A stretch of 64,000 nucleotides of DNA from JABDEZ01 sp965276955 (GTDB taxonomy: Bacteria; Bacteroidota; Bacteroidia; Chitinophagales; Chitinophagaceae), in assembly GCA_965276955.1 (NCBI GenBank), contig CBDIBP010000041.1, positions 1-64,000 of the forward strand, in the 5' to 3' direction. Below are positions 1-8,199 of the stretch, in pieces. A program made the position numbers and the translations under genes. The stretch's first letter is position 1; every line of letters starts with the position of its first letter. The notes under the pieces were generated by a model that was given only the letters and a program-made list of their open reading frames with translations, was not told where the DNA came from and searched no databases.

Positions 1-138
1 TTAAATAAGCATAGAGATGACAATGCGTTAAGAAAACACGTAATAGAAAATACAATAAAGGATATTCCCCAGCTAATTTCGAAAGACCTTTTCAACCTTT
101 TTACTTCAATCCAAGATATACCGTTGTTAACCGAATAA
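1..138 (+). CDS. C-terminal end of an unidentified protein (cut by window edge)
   Basis: Frame 1 is open from the first base to a TAA at 136-138 and gives 45 residues ending IPLLTE. The stretch is rich in Lys, Asp, Asn and Ile, includes the segment KDIPQLISKDLFNLF, and looks like the soluble helical tail of a longer protein. It is too short to assign a family. It is followed after 38 bases by the cupin gene on the same strand. The coding call rests only on the open frame reaching the edge, so it could also be chance. Confidence 0.5.
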   Translation, partial: LNKHRDDNALRKHVIENTIKDIPQLISKDLFNLFTSIQDIPLLTE

Positions 139-176
139 TTTATATCGTTGCCAGTTCATGTCAAAATCGTACAAGC

Positions 177-680
177 ATGCCGTCACCTGCCCACCGTTAT
201 ATAACACAACTAAACCTCACCGCCCATATAGAAGGCGGTGCCTTCAAAGAAATATACCGCTCGCCGCTGGTGTTGCCGGAAGAGGTGCTGACGCCTGAGC
301 ATGGCGGGGACAGGAATGCCATGACGAGTATTTACTTCCTGCTGCAATATGGGGAGTTCTCGGCTTTTCACAGGATAGCGAGTGATGAGTTGTGGCATTT
401 TTATTATGGTGGGGTGCTGTGCATTTATGAGATAGATAAAAGCGGTGTACTGACCAAGCACTTACTGGGTAAGGATATTGCTGCGGGTGAACGGCCGATG
501 GTGTGTATAAAAGCGGGGAGTTGGTTCGGGTCGCGGGTAGAGGAGGCTGGTGGCTATACGCTGTGTGGGTGCACTGTGGCGCCGGGGTTTGACTTTGCCG
601 ATTTTGAACTTGCGGCAAGGGCGGCTTTGATGGAATTGTATCCGCAGCATGGTGGTATCATTAGGGAGCTGACGAGGTAG
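177..680 (+). CDS. Cupin-fold protein of the DUF985 family
   Basis: The 167-residue protein matches the DUF985 (Cupin_5) pattern: an N-terminal helix, then HIEGGAFKEIYRS at about 17-29, a first strand block with TSIYFLLQYGEFSAFHRI (about 50-67), and the conserved block SDELWHFYYGG (about 69-79), followed by a second half with SWFGSRVEEAGGYTLCGCTVAPGF (described by its ends SWFGS and APGF). The family is a small double-stranded beta-helix of unknown reaction, sometimes proposed as a sugar-related isomerase; that function is not shown here. The ATG at 177 has no in-frame rival upstream. The gene stands alone and converges on a lipoprotein gene. Confidence 0.85.
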   Translation: MPSPAHRYITQLNLTAHIEGGAFKEIYRSPLVLPEEVLTPEHGGDRNAMTSIYFLLQYGEFSAFHRIASDELWHFYYGGVLCIYEIDKSGVLTKHLLGKDIAAGERPMVCIKAGSWFGSRVEEAGGYTLCGCTVAPGFDFADFELAARAALMELYPQHGGIIRELTR

Positions 681-722
681 TGACTTGTTAGCATAGACCC
701 TTATTATGTGAACTGCGCGAGG

Positions 723-746
723 GGTGCAAGCGTGGACGCTTGCACC
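723..746. terminator. Hairpin between convergent genes
   Basis: A perfect 10-base stem (GGTGCAAGCG / CGCTTGCACC) with a 4-base loop lies between the stop of the cupin gene at 680 and the stop of the lipoprotein gene at 763. It has no T-run on either side, so termination is inferred only from its place between convergent genes. Confidence 0.45.
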
Positions 747-762
747 GGCGGTGAGGTCTCTG

Positions 763-1254
763 CTATTTGGTGAGGATAAAATAATTGTCTGATCTTGAAG
801 GGGCAATTCCGTTCGCAGTAACGTCGGGAGACTGTGTAAATCCGCGCGCTCTGCAGCCAGGCTCATTCTGCTGCCAGGTGACCACGTATGGAGCGGCATA
901 AACTGCATGTAGGCGGAATATGCTTTTAGCCGAAGGTAACTCGATCTTAAGGTCTCTCGTATCATCTACATTGATCGTATGTACTGAGGAGTCGTAATAG
1001 GGTGACAGATAACCATTACTAACACCAACAACCGGAGCTATGAGCGTATCTGTAGATAATATTTTTGAAAAGGTACTGTCGGGGGTATAATTGGTAAGAT
1101 ATATTGTATCGAGATCGGATCGTATGAATCCAGAAAATAGCAGTTGAGCAGGTATCTGCACTGTAGGCTCTGAGCAAGTATACTGGGGCTGTTTCTGGGC
1201 CTTACTGCAACTGCCTAGTAGGATGATGGCGATAATAAATAACTGTTTGTTCAT
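763..1254 (-). CDS. Small secreted lipoprotein of unknown function
   Basis: The 163-residue product starts MNKQLFIIAIILLGSC, a lipoprotein signal with lipobox LGSC and Cys16 as acylation site. The mature part is beta-rich and polar, with the phrases SGFIRSDLDTIYL and YTPDSTFSKIL. This resembles small lipoproteins that are frequent in Chitinophagaceae, but no enzymatic motif can be seen. It lies 10 bases after the stop of the SprB-repeat T9SS gene on the same strand, so the two are almost certainly co-transcribed and may be functionally linked at the cell surface. Function is unknown. Confidence 0.75.
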   Translation of the reverse strand: MNKQLFIIAIILLGSCSKAQKQPQYTCSEPTVQIPAQLLFSGFIRSDLDTIYLTNYTPDSTFSKILSTDTLIAPVVGVSNGYLSPYYDSSVHTINVDDTRDLKIELPSAKSIFRLHAVYAAPYVVTWQQNEPGCRARGFTQSPDVTANGIAPSRSDNYFILTK

Positions 1255-1264
1255 AGGTATCGGT

Positions 1265-2956
1265 TTATTCCTTTACTATTTTCCTGCTAAGTATGGTTTG
1301 TTCATAGTCATTGGTGATCGTGATAAAGTATACACCTGTAGGCCAGTTAGCTGTTGCGATGACGTTCCTGTTATTTAAAGGGGCAGAGTAAATTGTAGCA
1401 CCAACTGCATTGACGATCCTTACTTCTGCATTGCCTGTAAGTTCGCCATCCAGGATAATATGGTCGCTGAAAGGGTTAGGGTAAATATTTATGGTGGGCT
1501 GTGAGATCCCAGCAACACCGGTCCTGTTCTTATGTAGTATAGTTGTGCTGTCTGTAACTATGCAGTTGTTGCTGTCGGTGATCTGTATATAGTATTTGCC
1601 GGCGCATAAGCCTGATGTAGTGGCTGTTGTGGCTGCATTGCTCCAGAGGTAAGCATATGCGCCTGTGCCGCCAGTTATCTGCGCCACCGCTACGCCCGTG
1701 CAATTGCCGGAATCGGGGAGGTTGGATATCTGAATAATGATCTGTGGGGGCTGGTAGATGATAACGGTATCTACAGCCAGGCAATTGTTGACATCAACAA
1801 AGCGGACAGGATGGATACCTGCGTAGAGGCCCGTAGCAGTATCGCCACCCGTGATAGGGTTGAGCCACTGTACATGATAGGGTGGTGTGCCGCCATAAGG
1901 GAATACAATACCAGAGCCCGTGGGCTGGCCGAAACAAGTAAGGTTGGTATGTGTGGTGCTATCGGCCAACGGAGGTGGCTGGCTAAGGGTGATGGTATCG
2001 TGTACCGTGCAATTATAGTGGTCAGTAATAGTAATGATGTGGGGGCCGGCGCTAAGGTATCTTGCCAATGATGTGGCTTGTATCGGAGTAGTGTTCCAGC
2101 TATAGGTATATGGGGGCGTACCGCCTGTTGCAATGGCATTTATAACGCCATTAGATGAATTGAAGCAAGTAGGGGGTAGCGCAAGCAGGCTATCTACAGT
2201 GATGGGTGTTGCCTGGCCTACATAGGCGGTGTCGGCAACTATGCAATGGGTGGAATCAGTAACTATTAGTATGTGCATACCCGCAGCTGCGTGGCCAAGT
2301 GTACCGCTATTGAGGGTGGTATCGCCGTCCCACTCGTATCTATAGGGCGGTATGCCACCAATAACTGCTGTAGTGATGGCCCCGCTGCTGCTATCGTAAC
2401 ACAAAGTATTATAGGTGGTGTTATTGACCTTTATTTCTATGGGCTGGTGGATGGTGAAGGTGTCTGTGGCCATGCAGCCATAAGCATCGGTAGTGGTAAC
2501 GGTGTTGGCGCCCAAGGGTAAATTGTATGCGAAACGGGAGGTGGTGACCATGCCACTATTCCACATATACGTGAACGGCGCTAAGGCCGAGTGGGCAGAG
2601 ACGCTTGCTGTATCCACACCATAGTTACTACAATGCAGGTCGGTATGGGTAACGGTGGTATGAACCGAATCGTTGACAATAGTAACATTGCTAATAGTAG
2701 AATGATTATTTGCATCTAATATGGTGACCTGATAGTTGCCGGGACACATATTAGTAGCACTGACCGTAGACTGCACGGGCGTAGTGTTCCATATGATATT
2801 GTATGGCGGTACTCCGCCTGTTATCCTGACATGCGCATAGCCATCGCATAGGCCGTTGCAGGAAGGGTGTACCGTATCAATATAGGAAGATGGATTTTGA
2901 GCAAGTACGAGATGGGCACAAAAAATAAATAGAATTAATAGTAAATGTTTTCGCAT
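1265..2956 (-). CDS. SprB-repeat secreted protein with T9SS type A sorting domain
   Basis: The 563-residue protein has a signal peptide ending LVLAQ, then about six repeats of roughly 75 residues. Each repeat carries a Cys near its start (PSCNGLCDG, LHCSNYG, TLCYDSSSG, PTCFNSSNG, LTCFGQPTG, SGNCTG) and a GGxPPYxxxW core, which is the SprB repeat of gliding-motility adhesins. The last 75 residues (INIYPNPFSDHIILDG to SRKIVKE) form a type A T9SS C-terminal sorting domain, with the usual YPNP, GVYFI and terminal KI.K elements. It should be exported through the Sec system and T9SS and attached to the cell surface. The lipoprotein gene follows 10 bases downstream. SprB itself is far larger, so this is a small relative, not SprB. 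Confidence 0.9.
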   Translation of the reverse strand: MRKHLLLILFIFCAHLVLAQNPSSYIDTVHPSCNGLCDGYAHVRITGGVPPYNIIWNTTPVQSTVSATNMCPGNYQVTILDANNHSTISNVTIVNDSVHTTVTHTDLHCSNYGVDTASVSAHSALAPFTYMWNSGMVTTSRFAYNLPLGANTVTTTDAYGCMATDTFTIHQPIEIKVNNTTYNTLCYDSSSGAITTAVIGGIPPYRYEWDGDTTLNSGTLGHAAAGMHILIVTDSTHCIVADTAYVGQATPITVDSLLALPPTCFNSSNGVINAIATGGTPPYTYSWNTTPIQATSLARYLSAGPHIITITDHYNCTVHDTITLSQPPPLADSTTHTNLTCFGQPTGSGIVFPYGGTPPYHVQWLNPITGGDTATGLYAGIHPVRFVDVNNCLAVDTVIIYQPPQIIIQISNLPDSGNCTGVAVAQITGGTGAYAYLWSNAATTATTSGLCAGKYYIQITDSNNCIVTDSTTILHKNRTGVAGISQPTINIYPNPFSDHIILDGELTGNAEVRIVNAVGATIYSAPLNNRNVIATANWPTGVYFITITNDYEQTILSRKIVKE

Positions 2957-3152
2957 CGATAGTGGGGTTACCTAAATATAGGAAAATAGTCCGGTAAAAA
3001 AACGGGCACTGCAAATGACCGTTAATTTTCACTTCCCTGCAAATATTTGAATCTATCTACACCAGATACATGCATCATTGTGACGCTATATAACTATTTC
3101 GTTAAGAATGGCAAATTACGCCTCATGAAAATTTAGTTACGCCACATAGTTA

Positions 3153-3160
3153 TAATTTTG
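3153..3160 (+). promoter_or_regulatory. Bacteroidota-type -7 box upstream of the large T9SS type B gene
   Basis: TAATTTTG matches the TAnnTTTG consensus exactly and lies 62 bases before the ATG at 3223. The -33 region has TTT about 19 bases upstream, a weak match to TTG. Confidence 0.45.
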
Positions 3161-3222
3161 CAGGGTCACCGATTTATTTTTACTTCTAAAGGAATAGTAA
3201 TATTCTTACAACTCTATATTTA

Positions 3223-6200
3223 ATGAAAAGCAAGTATCTGGCTTTTATCCTATTCTTTTTCCTGGTGACAGGTGCATCAAAAATATATGCCAGCCATATA
3301 GCAGGTGGTGAATTGGTGTATACATGGGTGAGTGGTTCTAAATATCACTTTATTTTTAAGCTGTATAGAGATTGCACCGGGGTTAACGTGAGTAGCACAG
3401 TACAATTGTGTTATAAAAATGCCTGCAATACTACCACCGGGCAGGTGATATTACAAGAGTCTGCTACCATTAATGGCGGTGCACCTAATGGTTCGCAAGT
3501 AAGTTCAGGTTGTGCAGGCTATTCCACCACATGTACCAGCCCGCGCTCCACCATCTACGGTTTTGAGGAATATTGGTATGAGGGAGATGTGACATTGCCC
3601 TCAAAGTGTTCTAAATGGACGTTCTCTGTAACACAAAGTGCGCGAAATACCAATAGCAATCTTAACATAGGCGGTGGAGGTGGCTTTTATGTGGAAGCTA
3701 CTCTGAATAACCTTGTAGCTGAGGGCAACAGCTCGGCACAATTTACAGTGAAGCCGGTGCCATATGTGTGTGTGAACCAGCCATATGTGTATAACAATGG
3801 CGCTTTTGATCTGAATAATGATTCGCTGGGATACCAGGTGATGCAGCCGGAAACAGAGAGTGGTTGTAATACGGTACCCACCGATATACCCTTTTCTTCA
3901 ACAATATATAATCTTGTAAATAACCCTATAGCCACCAACAACACTTTTGTGCTGGACACTATTACCGGGCAACTGAACTTTACTCCCGCCACTTTAGGCC
4001 ATTATACTCTGGCATTGCGCGTAACGGAGTACCGCAACCATATAGCTATCAGCACTACTATGCGCGACATACAGGTGTATGTGATAGCATGTGGCATATC
4101 GGCGCCTGTAGTGCAGCCAGATACTGCGACCATACACCTGGTAAATGGACAGATACACGATTGTGGCGGACATCCTTTACATTTTTGTTTCAATGCATCG
4201 TCCACTGATACAACTTCGGTGCTGGTAGCATCTGATAATCATAATATAGTGGCACCGGGATCTACACTTATTTATTCTGGTATATTCTCTCATGCGCTGT
4301 ACGGCTGTTTTACATGGTCGCCAGGCACTGCAGATACAGGGGTGAGGATACTAACCGTCACTGTATCAGATTCTTCCTGCAAACCACCTGGCGTTATAGA
4401 GTCTAACACCTTTACGCTGCCGTTGTATATATTCCCTGCATATCATACTAACATAGATACTTTTGCGTGCCTGGGCGGAAGGATAACGCTTACTGCAAAT
4501 GGAACAGGACCATATATGTGGACCGCGCTACCTGGCGGCGGCCCGCTAAGCGCTTTAAGCTATACTACATGCCAGTATCCAACTGATAGCATTACCCCAG
4601 CGAGCGTTACGACAACGTTTGTGTCTACCACTACTACTGCGTTTGGGTGTACCATTACCGATACTGTGACCGTGATACCAGCGGCGCTGCCGCCAACACC
4701 TACAGTAACAGGTACTACACTACTTTGCCAGCATGATACCCTAAAGCTATATGGTGGGGTAGCAGCGCCCAAGTATACCTGGAAAGGCCCGGCGGGGTTC
4801 ATTGACTCGGTACAAAACCCAATATTGGTGAATTTTCTGGAGGTAGACACAGGTATGTACTATGCGACAACTAAAAATACCCATTGCATATCGCCGCCAG
4901 ATAGTATAAAGATCTCGATCTTCCCTCCTACCTACGATCTTAATACCGATACTACGATATGCCAGGGCAGTAGTGTGCAATTGCGTGGGGTGGGCAATAC
5001 CTATGTATGGTCTGTATTGCCGGGAGGTAGTATGATCGCTACATTAAGTTGTGTGGCCTGCCTAAACCCTGTAGCCACTCCTACAGTCTCCACATCGTAT
5101 ATGATATCATCGGTACAGACGGGGTGTAATACTCATGATACTGTTATGATAACGGTAGTGGATTATCCGGCTACGCCTGCTCCCAGTGGTAATTCAACAC
5201 TTTGCGTAGGCGATACGCTGAAACTGCTTGCAGGTACTTATGCACAAACCTATACGTGGACCGGTCCTAATGGGTTTAGTGCAATTGCACAAGATCCGGT
5301 TACTGCAAATATGCAAGTAGTGAATAGTGGTACGTACCATATAATGGCCGCAAATGGTGCATGTGCTACTACAAGCAGTGCTATACAGGTAAATGTTATT
5401 GCCATTGCGCCCACTCCGACTATCACAACCAACAGCCCGTTATGTACGGGTTCCGTACTCCAATTGTCTGGGCACGATAGCCTTCCCGTTAACTATTACT
5501 GGACAGGGCCGAATGGATTTACCAACTATGCACAAAATATTGCCATAGCTAATGTGAACCTGCAGTATGCAGGACTGTATACGTTAAGAGCAGCATTTGC
5601 TGCCGACCCAAGCTGCCTGAGCCCGGTAGATAGCTACCGAGTAGAAGTGAAGCCCAAAGTGTTCGCTAACTTCCAGTTTGCCAGCGACAGTATATGCCAG
5701 TACTATCCTGTAGCCATTAATTACAGCACCCCTGGGGCTGACTCGGTAGTGTGGGCATTAGCGAGTGGCACTGCACAGAACCTGAGCGCACAACCTTTAG
5801 TGGTCACTTTTTCTGCCCCAGGTACGCAAACAGTGGTACTGAACGCTTACAATGACGTTTGCGGAGATACTGCAATACATAAAATTTATGTATTGACCAC
5901 GCCACCCAATGAATTTACTGCTACGCCAATAACGTGCCCCGGCGTAGCAGTTGATGTAACTGTAGTACACGATTATGGTACAGATGTACGATTTAACTGG
6001 GACTTTGGCACCGCAACTGTGGCCAGCGGTGCAGGGGAGGGACCTTACAAATTGCTATACAACCCACCGGGTAGCTATTTGATCAGTCTTGTGACACAAA
6101 ACGATTACTGCACTTCTTATCCTTTTTACGATACTGTAACGGCACAACCATATCCTGATGCTTCTATTGTATCGTCGACCATCAGTAATATATGCAGTGA

Positions 6201-6669
6201 AGATAGTGTGCATTTTGAAGGTGTAAGCGTACCGGGTAACCATTACCAATGGAAACAACCTATCTATTTTGCTAATGATACCCTGGACAATACTTATGCG
6301 CTGATACGCAATAGCGGCTATATATACTTACGTGTGACGGACGCTTATGGCTGCACGGCTGAAGACAGTCTTTACATTGCCCCGCACCCATGCTGTAACA
6401 TATACTTTCCTAATTCATTTACTCCTAATGGGGATGGGAAGAATGATGTGTTCAGACCTATAACCATAGGACACCATGAAATTGGTTATTTTGATATTTT
6501 TAACCGCTGGGGTCAAATCATATATTCTTCAGTAAATGAAAAGGCAGGATGGAACGGTACTATAGACGGCGCACCAGCAGATGCAGGAACCTATTTTTAT
6601 ACCATACGATATAAGTGTATCAATGATCAGTATTTTTCTGAAAAGGGCGAGGTAATACTAATTAGATAA
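3223..6669 (+). CDS. Large Ig/PKD-like surface protein with T9SS type B (CHU_C) sorting domain
   Basis: The 1148-residue protein has a signal peptide ending KIYASH and then the motif SHIAGGELVY, which opens many gliding-motility-associated proteins of Bacteroidota. A cadherin-like block with FTPATLGHYTLALRVTEYR follows (about 245-275). The middle holds at least four Ig-like repeats of about 80-90 residues, with CxGxxxxL openings and YTWTGPNGF cores (about 410-800). PKD-like segments follow (WDFGTATV near 925). The last 90 residues (FPNSFTPNGDGKNDVF, FNRWGQIIY, W.G and GEVILIR) form the type B sorting domain. It should be secreted by T9SS. A paralogue with the same two ends lies at 40848-42785. 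It is probably an adhesin or matrix protein; the ligand is unknown. Confidence 0.9.
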   Translation: MKSKYLAFILFFFLVTGASKIYASHIAGGELVYTWVSGSKYHFIFKLYRDCTGVNVSSTVQLCYKNACNTTTGQVILQESATINGGAPNGSQVSSGCAGYSTTCTSPRSTIYGFEEYWYEGDVTLPSKCSKWTFSVTQSARNTNSNLNIGGGGGFYVEATLNNLVAEGNSSAQFTVKPVPYVCVNQPYVYNNGAFDLNNDSLGYQVMQPETESGCNTVPTDIPFSSTIYNLVNNPIATNNTFVLDTITGQLNFTPATLGHYTLALRVTEYRNHIAISTTMRDIQVYVIACGISAPVVQPDTATIHLVNGQIHDCGGHPLHFCFNASSTDTTSVLVASDNHNIVAPGSTLIYSGIFSHALYGCFTWSPGTADTGVRILTVTVSDSSCKPPGVIESNTFTLPLYIFPAYHTNIDTFACLGGRITLTANGTGPYMWTALPGGGPLSALSYTTCQYPTDSITPASVTTTFVSTTTTAFGCTITDTVTVIPAALPPTPTVTGTTLLCQHDTLKLYGGVAAPKYTWKGPAGFIDSVQNPILVNFLEVDTGMYYATTKNTHCISPPDSIKISIFPPTYDLNTDTTICQGSSVQLRGVGNTYVWSVLPGGSMIATLSCVACLNPVATPTVSTSYMISSVQTGCNTHDTVMITVVDYPATPAPSGNSTLCVGDTLKLLAGTYAQTYTWTGPNGFSAIAQDPVTANMQVVNSGTYHIMAANGACATTSSAIQVNVIAIAPTPTITTNSPLCTGSVLQLSGHDSLPVNYYWTGPNGFTNYAQNIAIANVNLQYAGLYTLRAAFAADPSCLSPVDSYRVEVKPKVFANFQFASDSICQYYPVAINYSTPGADSVVWALASGTAQNLSAQPLVVTFSAPGTQTVVLNAYNDVCGDTAIHKIYVLTTPPNEFTATPITCPGVAVDVTVVHDYGTDVRFNWDFGTATVASGAGEGPYKLLYNPPGSYLISLVTQNDYCTSYPFYDTVTAQPYPDASIVSSTISNICSEDSVHFEGVSVPGNHYQWKQPIYFANDTLDNTYALIRNSGYIYLRVTDAYGCTAEDSLYIAPHPCCNIYFPNSFTPNGDGKNDVFRPITIGHHEIGYFDIFNRWGQIIYSSVNEKAGWNGTIDGAPADAGTYFYTIRYKCINDQYFSEKGEVILIR

Positions 6670-6729
6670 TAGCAGATAAAGTATGTGGTGTTCTTTGTAA
6701 CGAATAACGACTTCGCAATAGACGAATAA

Positions 6730-6765
6730 GTAAAGGCCACCCAATTGGGATGGCCTTTACTTTTA
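6730..6765. terminator. Bidirectional terminator hairpin
   Basis: GTAAAGGCCACCC and GGGATGGCCTTTAC pair around an AATT loop with a single bulged base, and TTTTACT follows. It sits between the convergent genes ending at 6669 and 6783. Confidence 0.75.
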
Positions 6766-6782
6766 CTGATGCAGTTAATGGA

Positions 6783-7400
6783 TCAATATCTTTCTTTAAC
6801 TTTTTCTTTATCGCCTTTTTCTTTTATTTTTTCCTGGTCTGTCTTTATTTTTATATCACCATTGGCTTTTTGCTTGTATTTGCCACGGGTAGCGGTAGTC
6901 GTTGCCGCATCGGCAGTTGTGGTAGTAGCTGAATTATCGTTTGCTGCAGGTGTTGCTGTATTATCGGTAGTAGTTGTTGAGGCCGGGTTAGCATCGCTAT
7001 TGCTGCTTGCCCAGTTTGGATCTACATTATAATTACCATTCGCATCGTGTATGATATATTTATTTGCGACATTGCCATTTTGACCATATATAGTATCGGT
7101 TCCCGCTACGAAAAGATCTAAAGGTTCGCTGGTCTCGCTATTCACCAGAGTACCGGTAGTGGTATCGATGCGTACACTTACCTGTTTCCTGGTCTTCAGG
7201 TCAAGGTATCTCATATTGCTTTGTGGTTGGAAACGGCCAGTATAAGTGTGGCGGGTAACCGTTGTAGTGGTAGTTGTTACAGATGAATTGCCCATGTTGG
7301 CAGTACTGTCTGTGGTGCTGGTGGTACTGGTTGTGTTGGTGCAAGAGGTTGCCGATGCCAGTAGCAAGACACAGCCGACCTGAAGTAGTAATCTGTTCAT
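6783..7400 (-). CDS. Lipoprotein with Thr/Ala-rich linker and charged tail
   Basis: The 205-residue product begins with the signal MNRLLLQVGCVLLLASATSC (lipobox ATSC, Cys20). A Thr/Ser-rich stretch of about 30 residues follows, then a compact central part (about 50-130) with YTGRFQPQSNMRYLDLKTRK, STGTLVN-like and DTIYGQNGNVANKYIIHD phrases. Next comes a second Thr/Ala/Asp low-complexity linker (about 133-170), and last a Lys/Glu-rich tail (KQKANGDIKIK to KEKVKERY). The central part may be a small beta domain exposed to the periplasm or surface. No family is recognised. It is monocistronic and faces a terminator at 6730-6765. Confidence 0.75.
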   Translation of the reverse strand: MNRLLLQVGCVLLLASATSCTNTTSTTSTTDSTANMGNSSVTTTTTTVTRHTYTGRFQPQSNMRYLDLKTRKQVSVRIDTTTGTLVNSETSEPLDLFVAGTDTIYGQNGNVANKYIIHDANGNYNVDPNWASSNSDANPASTTTTDNTATPAANDNSATTTTADAATTTATRGKYKQKANGDIKIKTDQEKIKEKGDKEKVKERY

Positions 7401-7552
7401 TTTATGTTTTTTTAGTTATTGCTACTATATAATAATAGTGCCAATGTTATTTTATAACTAAAATTATTATTTAGTTGCATGTATTTAGTAGTTAATCGGT
7501 CAGTTGTACATAAGTCGCATTTATTTTCTATTTTGTTAACCAATCACTGAAT

Positions 7553-8089
7553 TTGATCAGAGCTTTTTCCATATTGATCCTTGTTGTTTTGGGGCTAAGC
7601 ATCTTTGGCGTATATCCTGTGCTAAAGGTGATGCAATACCATGCGGAAGTGTGCATGGAAGATAGCTTAAAACAAAACCTTCCTGCCAGCAAGCTTACTG
7701 TTTTTGAGAACGCAGCAGATAATAAGCAAGTAGAATGGGAGCGTGCCGATAAAGAGTTTAGATATAAAGGAAGTATGTATGATGTGGTGCGGGTGGAAAA
7801 GAAAAATGGCAAGCAGATATACTATTGCCTGAGCGACGTGGCCGAAGCGCAAGTATACACATTGATACAAAAACTGGTAAATGTGCAATTGGGGAGTGAT
7901 ACACCGCTGCACTCAAATGTCCAAAAGATACTAAAGCTATTTGTACAGGTCTTTATGCCTTGTGAGCGATACCGCTATGATGTAGCAAATGTGAAAGAAA
8001 GTATTTGTTTATTTTATCCGACGCAGGACAGCAATTACAGCTGTTGCTTTATCAGCAATACCGCGCCGCCGCCCAGGCAGAGTGCGTAA
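7553..8089 (+). CDS. Membrane-anchored protein of unknown function
   Basis: The 178-residue product has one N-terminal transmembrane segment (about 4-25, AFSILILVVLGLSIFGVYPVL in part) followed by a soluble domain. Five or more Cys occur (VCMED, YYCLSD, MPCERY, ESICLF, YSCCF), so disulfides are possible if the domain is periplasmic. The start is a TTG at 7553; the frame is open only back to a TAA at 7511 and holds no ATG or GTG, so TTG is the best choice. No family is recognised. The gene lies between a divergent lipoprotein gene and the TonB receptor gene, with about 110 bases to the latter. Confidence 0.65.
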   Translation: MIRAFSILILVVLGLSIFGVYPVLKVMQYHAEVCMEDSLKQNLPASKLTVFENAADNKQVEWERADKEFRYKGSMYDVVRVEKKNGKQIYYCLSDVAEAQVYTLIQKLVNVQLGSDTPLHSNVQKILKLFVQVFMPCERYRYDVANVKESICLFYPTQDSNYSCCFISNTAPPPRQSA

Positions 8090-8199
8090 TAATACATTGG
8101 ATTTTTCCAGTCTTTTTGCAAAACAGAGGCATTGTGATACTTGTATAAAGTATTGTCATAGCGTTTGCAATAATATTTTTTACATATTAAGAAATTGAA

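Noticed and set aside
723..746. Hairpin considered as a REP-like or mobile repeat
   Set aside because: Only a loose partial echo (GCGTGGACAGATGCAC near 34468) was seen elsewhere, so there is no repeat family in this window.
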